Of a DNA stretch of 33,775 nt, positions 24,002 through 31,757 are shown in pieces. The notes under the pieces were generated by a model that was not told the DNA's origin, ran no database searches, and was given only the letters and a program-made list of their open reading frames with translations. A program made the translations under genes and the position numbers. Every line of letters begins with the position of its first letter. Position 1 is the first letter of the stretch. Source of the DNA: Planctomycetia bacterium (GTDB lineage: Bacteria > Planctomycetota > Planctomycetia > Pirellulales > UBA1268); NCBI GenBank assembly GCA_009919445.1, contig RGBY01000002.1, forward strand, positions 1 through 33,775, read 5' to 3'.

Positions 24002-24517
24002 ATGCGTTGGTTCTGGATCGATCGGTTCAACGAGTTCGTTCGCGGCAAGCATGCGACAGCAGTGAAGAATGTTTCTCTTGCCGAGGAGCATCTGCACGAT
24101 CATTTTCCAGGGGCAGCCTTGATGCCCAATTCATTGATCGTCGAGGGCATGGCCCAGACTGCTGGCCTGTTGGTAGCAGAGGCGCTTGAATTTGGCAGGC
24201 GGGTGGTGTTGGCCAAGGTGGCCAAGGCCGAGTTTCAGTACGATGCCGTGCCGGGCGACACCCTGCTGTTTCGCGCCACCATCCTTGATCTCAAGCCGAC
24301 TGGTTCGCTTGCCAGTGTCACCAGTGTGGTGGTTGATTCGGCAGGACAGGAGCAGCCCCAGGGAGAGGCCGAACTGTTTTTTGCCCACCTGGAGCCGGGT
24401 GAGGGTGTGCCCAAACTATTCGAGCCGGACGAACTCCTGAAGTGGCTCGATCACATGCATATCTACGACGTCGGCCGGGATGAAGCCGGAAACCCGCTCT
24501 CTCGTCCTGACTGGTAG
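24002..24517 (+). CDS. FabZ-like 3-hydroxyacyl-ACP dehydratase, second copy
   Basis: 171 aa from ATG 24002 (MRWFWIDRFNEFVRGK). The active-site motif is HDHFPGAALMPNSLIVEGMAQ, with His34 and Glu48 at the same residue numbers as in the first copy. The rest of the hotdog fold is clear (LAKVAKAEFQYDAVPGDTLL). The C-terminus ends with a Trp-rich tail (WLDHMHIYDV). Sequence differs strongly from the first copy, so they may take different substrates or form a mixed dimer. It lies between the ACP and ketosynthase genes on the same strand. Confidence 0.85.
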   Translation: MRWFWIDRFNEFVRGKHATAVKNVSLAEEHLHDHFPGAALMPNSLIVEGMAQTAGLLVAEALEFGRRVVLAKVAKAEFQYDAVPGDTLLFRATILDLKPTGSLASVTSVVVDSAGQEQPQGEAELFFAHLEPGEGVPKLFEPDELLKWLDHMHIYDVGRDEAGNPLSRPDW

Positions 24518-24595
24518 GCTGAAAGCCGCTGTGTCGTTATTGTGGTGGGAGTGCCGCCCGGCAGGCGGTTGAAACGTCAAGCTGGAGGAACCGCA

Positions 24596-25894
24596 ATGGT
24601 GGCTGGTCGTCGGCGGGTGGTCGTTACTGGGATGGGGTGCGTGACGCCGTTGGGCGTGACGGTGGAAGAACTCTGGGGAAACCTCAAGGAGGGCCGGTCA
24701 GGTGTTGGTCTGACGACCGTCTTTGATGCCTCCCGATTCCCGACCAAGATCGCCGCCGAAGTGAAGAACTGGTCGGTGGCCGATGAAGGGCAGCCCGAGG
24801 ACCGTTGGCGGCACTGTGGACGTCACACCAAGTTTGCTGCCGGTGCTGCCCTGCAGGCAATGCGGCATGCCGGGCTGGAAGCTGGCCTGACTGCGGCACC
24901 TGATCGCCTCGGTATCTATCTGGGCAGTGGCGAGGGGCAGCAAGACTTCGACTCATTCACCAAAATGATGATGGCCTCGATCGAGGGTGACACGCTCAAT
25001 GTGGCAAAGTTCACCAAACTTGGTCTCGACACCCTCAGGCCCCTGACGGAGGTCGAGCAAGAACCGAACATGCCAGCTGGTCATCTGGCGGCCCTGTTTG
25101 ATGCCCAAGGGCCAAATCTCAATTGCCTGACTGCCTGTGCGGCGTCAAGTCAGGCGATTGGGGAGGCGACCGAACTGGTGCGTCGAGGGGATGCCGATGT
25201 CATGCTTTCCGGTGGTACTCATAGCATGATCCATCCGTTTGGCGTCACGGGCTTCAATCTGTTGACTGCCCTGTCGACCCGCAACGATGAGCCGGCCCGG
25301 GCGAGTCGTCCCTTCGATTATGAACGGGATGGTTTTGTGCTCGGTGAGGGAGCCGCAATGGTCGTGCTGGAAGAACTTGAGCACGCCCAAAGGCGGGGTG
25401 CGACGATCTACGGTGAGGTGCTTGGCTATGGTTCAACGGCAGACGCCTATCGAATCACCGACACCCACCCTGAGGGCAGAGGAGCGTCCAGTTGTATTCG
25501 GATGGCCTTGGCCGATGCCGGTTTGGGCCTCACGGACATCGACTACGTCAATGCCCACGGAACCAGCACAAGCGTCAATGATCGGGTCGAGTCGCTTGCC
25601 ATCAAGACGGTTTTTGGGGAGCGGGCAAAGCAGATCCCGGTCTCCAGCACCAAAAGCATGATGGGGCATCTGATTGCGGCAGCCGGAGCGACCGAGGCAA
25701 TTGTCTCGCTGCTGGCGATTCGGGACGGGGTCCTGCCCCCAACGATCAACTACGAGAATCCTGATCCGGACTGTGATCTCGATTACGTGCCCAATGTTGC
25801 CCGTCAGGCCCCCTGCAAGCGGGTGCTGTCCAACAGTTTTGGCTTTGGTGGCCAGAATATCTCCCTCATTCTGGGCCAGTTCACCGGCGCCTAA
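24596..25894 (+). CDS. beta-ketoacyl-ACP synthase II-type ketosynthase
   Basis: 432 aa from ATG 24596 (GGAGGAA 6 nt upstream); upstream in-frame codons have no family sequence. The thiolase-fold catalytic triad is intact: Cys181 (CLTACAASSQA), His321 (VNAHGTSTS) and His358 (SMMGHLIAAAGATEA). It condenses malonyl-ACP with acyl-ACP, the chain-extension step. FabF-type length and motifs suggest fatty-acid or polyketide-like acyl synthesis with the neighbouring ACP and dehydratases. The set is separate from a typical fabD-fabG-acpP-fabF operon, so a specialised lipid is possible but unproven. Confidence 0.92.
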   Translation: MVAGRRRVVVTGMGCVTPLGVTVEELWGNLKEGRSGVGLTTVFDASRFPTKIAAEVKNWSVADEGQPEDRWRHCGRHTKFAAGAALQAMRHAGLEAGLTAAPDRLGIYLGSGEGQQDFDSFTKMMMASIEGDTLNVAKFTKLGLDTLRPLTEVEQEPNMPAGHLAALFDAQGPNLNCLTACAASSQAIGEATELVRRGDADVMLSGGTHSMIHPFGVTGFNLLTALSTRNDEPARASRPFDYERDGFVLGEGAAMVVLEELEHAQRRGATIYGEVLGYGSTADAYRITDTHPEGRGASSCIRMALADAGLGLTDIDYVNAHGTSTSVNDRVESLAIKTVFGERAKQIPVSSTKSMMGHLIAAAGATEAIVSLLAIRDGVLPPTINYENPDPDCDLDYVPNVARQAPCKRVLSNSFGFGGQNISLILGQFTGA

Positions 25895-25975
25895 ACCGAG
25901 CCTCAGCCTGAGGACGGCAAAATCGACAGGGTTTTCTCAACCGCTGGAATCGTTCTGACCGATACCTGAGGTGGT

Positions 25976-26017
25976 GGCCACGGATGTGGCCTTTGGTAGC
26001 GGCATCTGGTGTGCCGC
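25976..26017 (+). terminator. two hairpins after the ketosynthase
   Basis: GGCCAC-GGAT-GTGGCC (25976-25991, followed by TTT) and GCGGCA-7nt-TGCCGC (25999-26017), each with a 6-bp perfect stem. They lie between the ketosynthase and the Cys-rich lipoprotein gene. Confidence 0.4.
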
Positions 26018-26059
26018 TTATGACGGCCCAGAGGGCCGAAACCGCCCGGGATAGAAGCC

Positions 26060-26539
26060 ATGAGACACCTTTCTGCCTGCCTGCTTGCTGTCGCTGTTTT
26101 GGGAACGGCAAGCGGCTGCTCCATAATCGACCGGCTGTTCCTGCTCAATGCCGACGGCCCCTATTCCCACCGTCATGGTGGCTGCCCGGCTGGCTGTCAG
26201 GATGGCTGCGAACAATGTGCCGAGGCCCCCTGTACGGGCTGCGAAGGGGGCATCTGCCCCACCGCTGGCTGTGAGTCGGGCCGCTGTGGCCTCGGAGGAT
26301 GCCGTACAGCAGACTGCCAGGATTGTGCTGCCGGCCGCTGCCGACAGCGGCACGTGGGCCGGTATGGTGGCCTTGCCAAGCATCATCTGACTCCAGAAGA
26401 ACGCTGTGAGCTCGAGGCCTCCGACTATGCCGCCACGTGCCCCCCGGGGCCTCCGTCTGGCGGTGTTGCGTATCCCTACTACACCACCCGTGGGCCGCGT
26501 GATTTTCTCGCCAAGTGCCCGCCTTCCATCGGGCCGTAA
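26060..26539 (+). CDS. small Cys-rich lipoprotein with planctomycete-type C-terminal motif
   Basis: 159 aa from ATG 26060. Signal peptide with lipobox ASGC (Cys20), so it is predicted to be exported and lipid-anchored. The mature part has 16 more cysteines, 13 of them packed within about residues 40-95 in CxxC/CxxxC spacing (e.g. GGCPAGCQDGCEQC). It ends in YPYYTTRGPRDFLAKCPP, a motif I recall from planctomycete secreted proteins. The cysteines may bind metal or form disulfides. No enzymatic motif is visible. It follows the acyl cluster after two hairpins and is probably its own unit. Function is unknown. Confidence 0.75.
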   Translation: MRHLSACLLAVAVLGTASGCSIIDRLFLLNADGPYSHRHGGCPAGCQDGCEQCAEAPCTGCEGGICPTAGCESGRCGLGGCRTADCQDCAAGRCRQRHVGRYGGLAKHHLTPEERCELEASDYAATCPPGPPSGGVAYPYYTTRGPRDFLAKCPPSIGP

Positions 26540-26631
26540 GCTGGCCCCTGAGCGGACGATTCTTTTCGAGCCGTCGGAGTCTGCGGCCGTAGGTGTCGAC
26601 GGTGACTCAATGCGCCTCAGGTAACGACGCC

Positions 26632-28281
26632 TCAGGGTGACGGAAAGAAGCGGTCGAGTGTCTGCTGACTCGGCGGCTTGGTCATCAGTGAGACGGTGAC
26701 CATCGCCACCGTGGACAGCGTGATCATCGCCGCTACCGGCATGAGTTGCCACGCTCCATCAGCATCGACCGCCAGTGGCACCGGCAGGTTGACAGTGAAG
26801 TTAGGCTGAGCAGCAAAGTCAGAGGCGGCAAATAGCCACAGCCAACTGCCAGCTGCTGCCAGAATGCAGGCGTAGCCGCCAGCTTTGGTGAGTCGCGGCC
26901 AATACAAGGCGGCAAGGATCAGCGGGAAGAGGCTGGAGAACCCGCTGAAGCACCAGACTCCGAGTGTGAAGACCCGTCGGGGCTCAGCCAGGCTGAGGCA
27001 GTAGGTTACGGCGACGATGGCGATGATGAAGAGCCGCGCGACCAACAGTTCCTGTTGATCAGTCAGCCGTCGTGATCCCCGCAGTGGCTGCACGACATCC
27101 TCGGTAAACATGGTTCCCAGGCAGAGAAACTGACTGTCGAGGGATGACATGATGGCTGCCAGAATGCCCGCCGTGAGCAGCCCACCGAGAACGGGGCCTG
27201 CGAGTTTCTGAACAAGAAACGGCAGAACAGCATTTGGATTGGCAGCCACCGGAGGGGGGATGGCGATGAGGTCGCTTGTTGCCCAGGCTCCGATCAGCAC
27301 GCAGGGCACCCAGACAATGGCAATGAAGAGCGGGTGAGCCACCACTGGAAGTTTAAAGCTGGCTGCACTCCGGGCTGTCAGCCAGTGCTGAAACAGATGG
27401 GGAAACATCCCGACGCTCAGGGGCACAAACATATAGGTCAGGAATTTCTCTGGCGGGATGTGCAGCCGCGTCAGTTTCTCTGCTGGAATGGCAGCACTGG
27501 CAGCCTGAAGGCTTGCCCAGAAACTGTCCTGCCCGCCAAGCTTCCAGGCGATGACAACAAAAGTGACGATTCCCAGAATCATGAAAACCAGTGTCTGAAA
27601 GGTGTTGGCCCAGGCGGTACCCCGCATGCCACCCAGAAAAACGTAGACCAGAACAATGCCACAGATGGCGAGTGATGCCACAGGCTTGGGGACGCCTCCT
27701 TGTGATCCGTAGGCAAAGCTGGGGGCGGCAGCGGTCGCCTTCGGGTTGGTGCCCCGTTCAAGAAAGGCAGGAAAGGTGCCCTCGGGGAAGGTGCCGCCTA
27801 CAACCTGGCCGTCTTGGACACGGCCCGCCGTTACCTTGTTGATGACAGTGCCGGAGGCCATGACGCCAATCAGCAGGTAGGGAATGACGAGGCCGACGAG
27901 CACAGGAAAGAGCAGGGCTCCGAGCCAGCGGCTTTCAAGTCGGTCTCGAAAAAACTGAACCTGGGTTCGGTAGCCGTATGCCTTGCCAAGTTTCCAGACT
28001 TTGACCCCCAGCAAAAAGAAACAGAGCGAGTGAATGATGCCGCTGGAACTGGCGAGCATGCCATAGACACCAACTCCCTCCTTGAAGGCCTCGCCGGTTG
28101 AGCCGACCAGAGCAAAGGCAGTCATGGTGGTGCCAAAGATTGACATGAGCAGCAGGAACGGGCCAATGGAGTGGCTGGCGAGCATGTAGTCCTGGCTGGT
28201 TCCGCGAAAGAGCCGGCTTGCGCCGATTCCCAGCAGGAGAAGGAGGACGAGATAGCCACAGATGATCAGGAGTTGCGTCAT
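26632..28281 (-). CDS. sodium:solute symporter (SSS family)
   Basis: 549 aa from ATG 28281. About 13 membrane helices begin at LLIICGYLVLLLLLGIGA. The family regions TMTAFALVGSTGEAFKEGVG, YLLIGVMASGTVINKVTAG and GILAAIMSSLDSQFLCLGTM (the conserved SSS sodium-site helix) are clear. An extra soluble loop (about 165-200, GGTFPEGTFPAFLERGTNPK) is unusual. It imports a small solute with Na+. Substrate cannot be told from sequence alone. Its ATG overlaps the stop of the small DUF3311 gene upstream (ATGA), so the two are translationally coupled. Confidence 0.93.
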   Translation of the reverse strand: MTQLLIICGYLVLLLLLGIGASRLFRGTSQDYMLASHSIGPFLLLMSIFGTTMTAFALVGSTGEAFKEGVGVYGMLASSSGIIHSLCFFLLGVKVWKLGKAYGYRTQVQFFRDRLESRWLGALLFPVLVGLVIPYLLIGVMASGTVINKVTAGRVQDGQVVGGTFPEGTFPAFLERGTNPKATAAAPSFAYGSQGGVPKPVASLAICGIVLVYVFLGGMRGTAWANTFQTLVFMILGIVTFVVIAWKLGGQDSFWASLQAASAAIPAEKLTRLHIPPEKFLTYMFVPLSVGMFPHLFQHWLTARSAASFKLPVVAHPLFIAIVWVPCVLIGAWATSDLIAIPPPVAANPNAVLPFLVQKLAGPVLGGLLTAGILAAIMSSLDSQFLCLGTMFTEDVVQPLRGSRRLTDQQELLVARLFIIAIVAVTYCLSLAEPRRVFTLGVWCFSGFSSLFPLILAALYWPRLTKAGGYACILAAAGSWLWLFAASDFAAQPNFTVNLPVPLAVDADGAWQLMPVAAMITLSTVAMVTVSLMTKPPSQQTLDRFFPSP

Positions 28282-28505
28282 GCGGTTTTCTCCCCAGTCT
28301 TTTCCATTTCGGTTTCATCGACCGGCCAACAGAAGCGGGTTGCCAGATACCAGGTGCCTGACGCGGCCAGAGAAATGCAGGCGTGGTAGGCCAACGCCAC
28401 TGGGAGAAAGCCCCAGACAAGCGTGGTGTCGTCCCAGAACCAGAAGTCCTGATGGGCGATAATCAGCAGGACGACAATCGCCCAGACAACAGATGCCGGC
28501 TTCAT
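28278..28505 (-). CDS. DUF3311 small membrane protein, symporter partner
   Basis: 75 aa from ATG 28505 (GAAGG just upstream). Two hydrophobic segments (ASVVWAIVVLLIIAH and VWGFLPVALAYHACISLAAS) and a charged C-terminal tail (WPVDETEMEKTGEKTA). DUF3311 proteins are typically encoded with SSS symporters, as here with a 4-bp overlap, so it is inferred to be a small accessory subunit of the transporter. Confidence 0.85.
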   Translation of the reverse strand: MKPASVVWAIVVLLIIAHQDFWFWDDTTLVWGFLPVALAYHACISLAASGTWYLATRFCWPVDETEMEKTGEKTA

Positions 28506-28580
28506 GGGCCTTCCCCTCAAAGTGACAGATCAGCCAAATTGCCTCGAACCACGTTGACCGTTTTTGTACTGTGTTGTCAC

Positions 28581-28597
28581 GGTGGCGAACAGCCACC
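28581..28597 (-). terminator. hairpin after the DUF454 gene
   Basis: GGTGGC-5nt-GCCACC, a perfect 6-bp stem, lies 14 bp past the DUF454 stop on the minus strand, ahead of the DUF3311 gene. No U-tract follows. Confidence 0.4.
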
Positions 28598-28610
28598 CAC
28601 GTGGCCCGGC

Positions 28611-29039
28611 CTACTCAGTCAGGATTGTCCGCGGCGGGCGGGGGGTGTCATCTGGAAGTGTTGGTACTGTCGCAATCACATAGACGCCAATGCCAACGGC
28701 ACCGAGGGCAATGTACTTCAGCCAACTCGGCAAACTGTTGAGGAGCAGGCTAACAATGACGACGGTCGCCACCAGGCCGAGTGTCCGGTACTTCACCGTG
28801 CGGCGGATGCCGCGATATTCATGCCAGTCATCAAGGGTCGGGCCGAACCAGCGAGAGCGGTGCAGCCACGCATGAATCCGCGGAGAGCCTCGGTAGAAAC
28901 ACCAGCTGGCGAGCAACAGGAATGGCGTGGTTGGGAGCAGCGGCAGGATCGCTCCGATGAATGCAAAACCGACACAGATCCACCCGGCTACCACATAGAG
29001 GAAGCTCTTCAGGGGATCGGTTGTTGGACGCGTGTCCAT
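28611..29039 (-). CDS. DUF454 (YbaN-type) inner-membrane protein
   Basis: 142 aa from ATG 29039 (GGAG 7 nt upstream). The longer frame to 29258 overlaps the divergent aldolase gene and lacks family character. Family motif GAILPLLPTTPFLLLASWCF is followed by RGSPRIHAWLHRSRWFGPTL and WHEYRGIRRTVKYRTL. Three to four hydrophobic helices are visible. Function of the family is unknown. It is divergent from the aldolase gene; a TAAAAT -10 box at 29084-29089 supports the chosen start. Confidence 0.88.
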   Translation of the reverse strand: MDTRPTTDPLKSFLYVVAGWICVGFAFIGAILPLLPTTPFLLLASWCFYRGSPRIHAWLHRSRWFGPTLDDWHEYRGIRRTVKYRTLGLVATVVIVSLLLNSLPSWLKYIALGAVGIGVYVIATVPTLPDDTPRPPRTILTE

Positions 29040-29083
29040 GCCTTGTCTCCGGGCCGCCGCCCACGCGGCGGGTTTCCCGGGGG

Positions 29084-29113
29084 ATTTTAGCATGGCTGCC
29101 GATCCCGTATGCT
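29084..29113. promoter_or_regulatory. divergent -10 boxes for DUF454 (-) and aldolase (+)
   Basis: TAAAAT on the minus strand (29084-29089) and TATGCT on the plus strand (29108-29113). Neither has a good -35 box. They would yield leaders of about 40 nt each. Confidence 0.3.
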
Positions 29114-29162
29114 CTGGAGAAATTGACGGTTCCCTTTCACCCCACTGACGGAGAGTTTTCCC

Positions 29163-30200
29163 ATGCCGCTGGTTCCCCTGCGTATCCTGCTCGATCATGC
29201 CGCCGAAAATGACTACGGCCTGGCAGCCTTCAACGTCAACAACATGGAGCAGATTCAAGCGATCATGGAGGCTGCGAAGGAGACAGACTCCCCCGTCATC
29301 ATTCAGGCATCCCGGGGGGCTCGGTCATACAGCCAGGACAACTACCTGCGGCACCTGATGCTGGCAGCCGCAGAGCTTTACCCAGCCATTCCGATCGCCA
29401 TGCACCAAGACCACGGGAACTCACCGGCTACCTGTGCCAGTGCAGTCGACAATGGGTTCACCAGTGTGATGATGGATGGATCACTCGAGGAAGACGGCAA
29501 GACTCCAGCCGATTTTGATTACAACGTCAAAGTGACAGCGGAGGTGGTGAAGCAGGCCCATGCTCGTGGTGTTTCGGTGGAAGGTGAACTGGGCTGCCTC
29601 GGTTCTCTCGAGAGTGGGCAGGGAGAAGCTGAAGACGGTCATGGTGCCGAAGGTGTGCTTTCTCATGATCAGTTGCTGACCGATCCAGATGAAGCGGCTC
29701 GGTTCGTTGAGGCGACAGGCGTTGATGCCCTCGCGGTTGCCATTGGGACCAGCCATGGCGCTTACAAGTTCAGCCGTAAGCCTGACGGTGATGTGCTGGC
29801 CATGAAGCGGATCGAGGAGATCCATGCCAAGCTGCCAAATTGCCACTTGGTGATGCACGGTTCATCAAGCGTGCCGCAGGAACTTCAGGACATCATCAAC
29901 AAGTACGGTGGCACCATGCCACAGACCTATGGTGTGCCAGTTGAAGAGATTCAGCGGGGCATCAAAAACGGCGTCCGGAAGATTAACGTTGATACTGACT
30001 GCCGGATGGCAATCACCGGAGCCATTCGGAAGGTGCTCAGTGAGACGCCAGAAAAGTTTGACCCGCGTGACTACCTCAAGCCGGCTCGCGCGGCGATGCA
30101 GAAGGTTTGTGCTGAACGCATGGTGCAGTTCGGCCAGGCTGGAAACGCCGGGAAGGTGCCAGTGGTCTCACTCGAAGAAATGGCCAAGCGATACAGCTGA
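29163..30200 (+). CDS. fba: fructose-bisphosphate aldolase, class II (CbbA type)
   Basis: 345 aa from ATG 29163. The Zn-dependent TIM barrel carries HQDHGN (catalytic Asp83 and Zn ligand His84), then GTSHGAYKF and MHGSSSVP (further Zn-ligand histidines). Loop VRKINVDTDCRMAITGAIR binds the sugar phosphate. Length of about 345 aa with these motifs matches the class IIB CbbA-like group. It cleaves or forms fructose 1,6-bisphosphate in glycolysis, gluconeogenesis or the pentose phosphate/Calvin cycle. It is probably transcribed alone: divergent from DUF454 upstream and followed by two hairpins. Confidence 0.96.
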   Translation: MPLVPLRILLDHAAENDYGLAAFNVNNMEQIQAIMEAAKETDSPVIIQASRGARSYSQDNYLRHLMLAAAELYPAIPIAMHQDHGNSPATCASAVDNGFTSVMMDGSLEEDGKTPADFDYNVKVTAEVVKQAHARGVSVEGELGCLGSLESGQGEAEDGHGAEGVLSHDQLLTDPDEAARFVEATGVDALAVAIGTSHGAYKFSRKPDGDVLAMKRIEEIHAKLPNCHLVMHGSSSVPQELQDIINKYGGTMPQTYGVPVEEIQRGIKNGVRKINVDTDCRMAITGAIRKVLSETPEKFDPRDYLKPARAAMQKVCAERMVQFGQAGNAGKVPVVSLEEMAKRYS

Positions 30201-30265
30201 CCCCGCAGCCGCGGGGAAAGCGATCTGCCACGGCTGGGCCGCCGCCTGTTTGGGCGGTGGCCCAG
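30201..30265 (+). terminator. two strong hairpins after the aldolase gene
   Basis: CCCCGC-AGCC-GCGGGG (30201-30216) starts right after the stop. A 13-bp stem (30234-30246 with 30253-30265, one G-U wobble, 6-nt loop) follows. No U-tract comes after it. Confidence 0.6.
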
Positions 30266-30313
30266 CACCCTGCAGGACGCCAAATCGCTTTGATTTGCGG
30301 TTTGAAATGCCCG

Positions 30314-30342
30314 TTGTGGCAGTTGCCTAGTCGGCCTATAGT
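30314..30342 (+). promoter_or_regulatory. putative promoter of the Kdo/LPS-transport genes
   Basis: TTGTGG (30314-30319), 17 bp, TATAGT (30337-30342). It gives a leader of about 45 nt to GTG 30393. Similar to the box pair before the acyl cluster. Confidence 0.45.
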
Positions 30343-30392
30343 CCCCCTCCCCTGATGTCCCTTTCGGGGTGTCTCTGGAGAGGAGGACGGCT

Positions 30393-31757
30393 GTGGCTGA
30401 AATGACCGACGCTGCACTAATCGACCAAGCGCAACAGATTTTACGGGCGGAGGCTGCGGCAGTTTGCCGTGCGTCAGAAACGCTTGATGAGACCTTCTGT
30501 CGTGCTGCCCGTCTGGTCCATGCCTGCACGGGAAGTGTCGTCGTTACCGGCATGGGGAAGGCTGGTCTGGTGGGCCGCAAGATCGCCGCCACGCTGGCTT
30601 CGACCGGCACACCCAGCCATTACCTGCACCCTGCTGAGGCGATGCATGGTGACCTTGGGATGCTTCGCCGAGATGATCTGGTGCTCGCCTTTTCGCAATC
30701 GGGTGAAACCGATGAAGTGACACAGATCTTGCCCCACATCAAATCACGGGGCATCACGCTGATTGCCGTTACCGGCAAGGCCGAGAGCACACTGGGCCGG
30801 GCCGCCGATGTCGTGGTGGCGACTGGTCGTCTGGGAGAGGCCGATCCGCTTGGGGTCGCTCCGAGTACCAGCACAACGGTCATGCTTGCTCTTGGCGATG
30901 GTCTAGCGCTGGTCGCGAGTGTTTTGCAAGGGTTCAGTCATGACGACTTTGCCGCCCGCCACCCGGGTGGCAGCCTGGGAATGCGGTTATTGCGGGTGGA
31001 GGATGCGATGCGGCCACTCTATCGTTGTCGGACCTGCCGCCCTGAGGAAACGGTGCGAGATGTTTTTGCTCGGCCCCTGCCTGATCGCCGGACTGGTGCG
31101 GTCATGATTATTTCAGCAGGCGGCCGGCTCGAAGGGATTTTCACAGACAGCGACTTGGCCCGGTTGTTTGAGCACCGTCACGATCACGCACTTGACCGTC
31201 CCATCGGTGATGTGATGACCCGCGGGCCAGTCTGTGCAACGCGTGGCGATCGCCTCGAGGAGGCCGTCGACTGTGACGGCGTGCTGACCGACGGGGGGGT
31301 GACCTGGACTGAAGACGGCATTGAACAGAAGACATTCAACATTCGTGACGGTCTTGGGATCAAACTCTGGCAACGGGCCGGAGGACGAGTGGGGATCATC
31401 ACTGGTCGATCTAGTCGAGTGGTGCAGTGGCGAGCCGAAGAACTTGGGGTCGACTTTGTTCGGCAGGGGGTTGGTGACAAGGTCCTTGTGGCGGAAGAGT
31501 TGCTGGCGGCAACTGGCCTCGGTTGGGCCGAGACGGCTTTTGTTGGCGATGACCTGCCTGATCTGCCCGTGATCTGCCGAGTCGGTCTTGGGGTTGCCGT
31601 GGCGGATGCTGTGGCCGAAGTACAGGCTGCTGCTGATCTCGTGACTCACCACCGGGGTGGGCGAGGGGCCGTGCGAGAAGTGGTCGAGAGAATGTTGCAG
31701 GCCAGAGGAGCCTGGAGAGATCTCATCAGCCAGTACCGTGGAGATGGAATTGCCTGA
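30393..31757 (+). CDS. bifunctional arabinose-5-phosphate isomerase / Kdo-8-phosphate phosphatase (KdsD-KdsC fusion) with truncated CBS
   Basis: 454 aa from GTG 30393 (AGGAGG 6 nt upstream). SIS domain (about 45-180; GMGKAGLVGRKIAATLASTG, FSQSGETDE, and FAARHPGGSLG with His190, a KdsD hallmark), one CBS (about 204-262), then a second CBS that begins (IGDVMTRGPVCATRGDRLEE) but stops after about 21 residues. It runs directly into HAD phosphatase motif I, D293-C-D295-GVLTDGG. Further HAD motifs are intact (IITGRS, K363 in GDKV, GDDLPD). KdsD makes arabinose 5-phosphate and KdsC releases Kdo, the two flanking steps of Kdo synthesis. About 45-60 residues appear to be missing at the junction, including the strand before motif I, so phosphatase folding may be impaired. 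The stop overlaps the next ATG. Confidence 0.88.
   Translation: MAEMTDAALIDQAQQILRAEAAAVCRASETLDETFCRAARLVHACTGSVVVTGMGKAGLVGRKIAATLASTGTPSHYLHPAEAMHGDLGMLRRDDLVLAFSQSGETDEVTQILPHIKSRGITLIAVTGKAESTLGRAADVVVATGRLGEADPLGVAPSTSTTVMLALGDGLALVASVLQGFSHDDFAARHPGGSLGMRLLRVEDAMRPLYRCRTCRPEETVRDVFARPLPDRRTGAVMIISAGGRLEGIFTDSDLARLFEHRHDHALDRPIGDVMTRGPVCATRGDRLEEAVDCDGVLTDGGVTWTEDGIEQKTFNIRDGLGIKLWQRAGGRVGIITGRSSRVVQWRAEELGVDFVRQGVGDKVLVAEELLAATGLGWAETAFVGDDLPDLPVICRVGLGVAVADAVAEVQAAADLVTHHRGGRGAVREVVERMLQARGAWRDLISQYRGDGIA

Noticed and set aside
29040..29258. Longer start for the DUF454 gene
   Set aside because: It would overlap the divergent aldolase coding region and has no family residues; ATG 29039 has a good ribosome-binding site.
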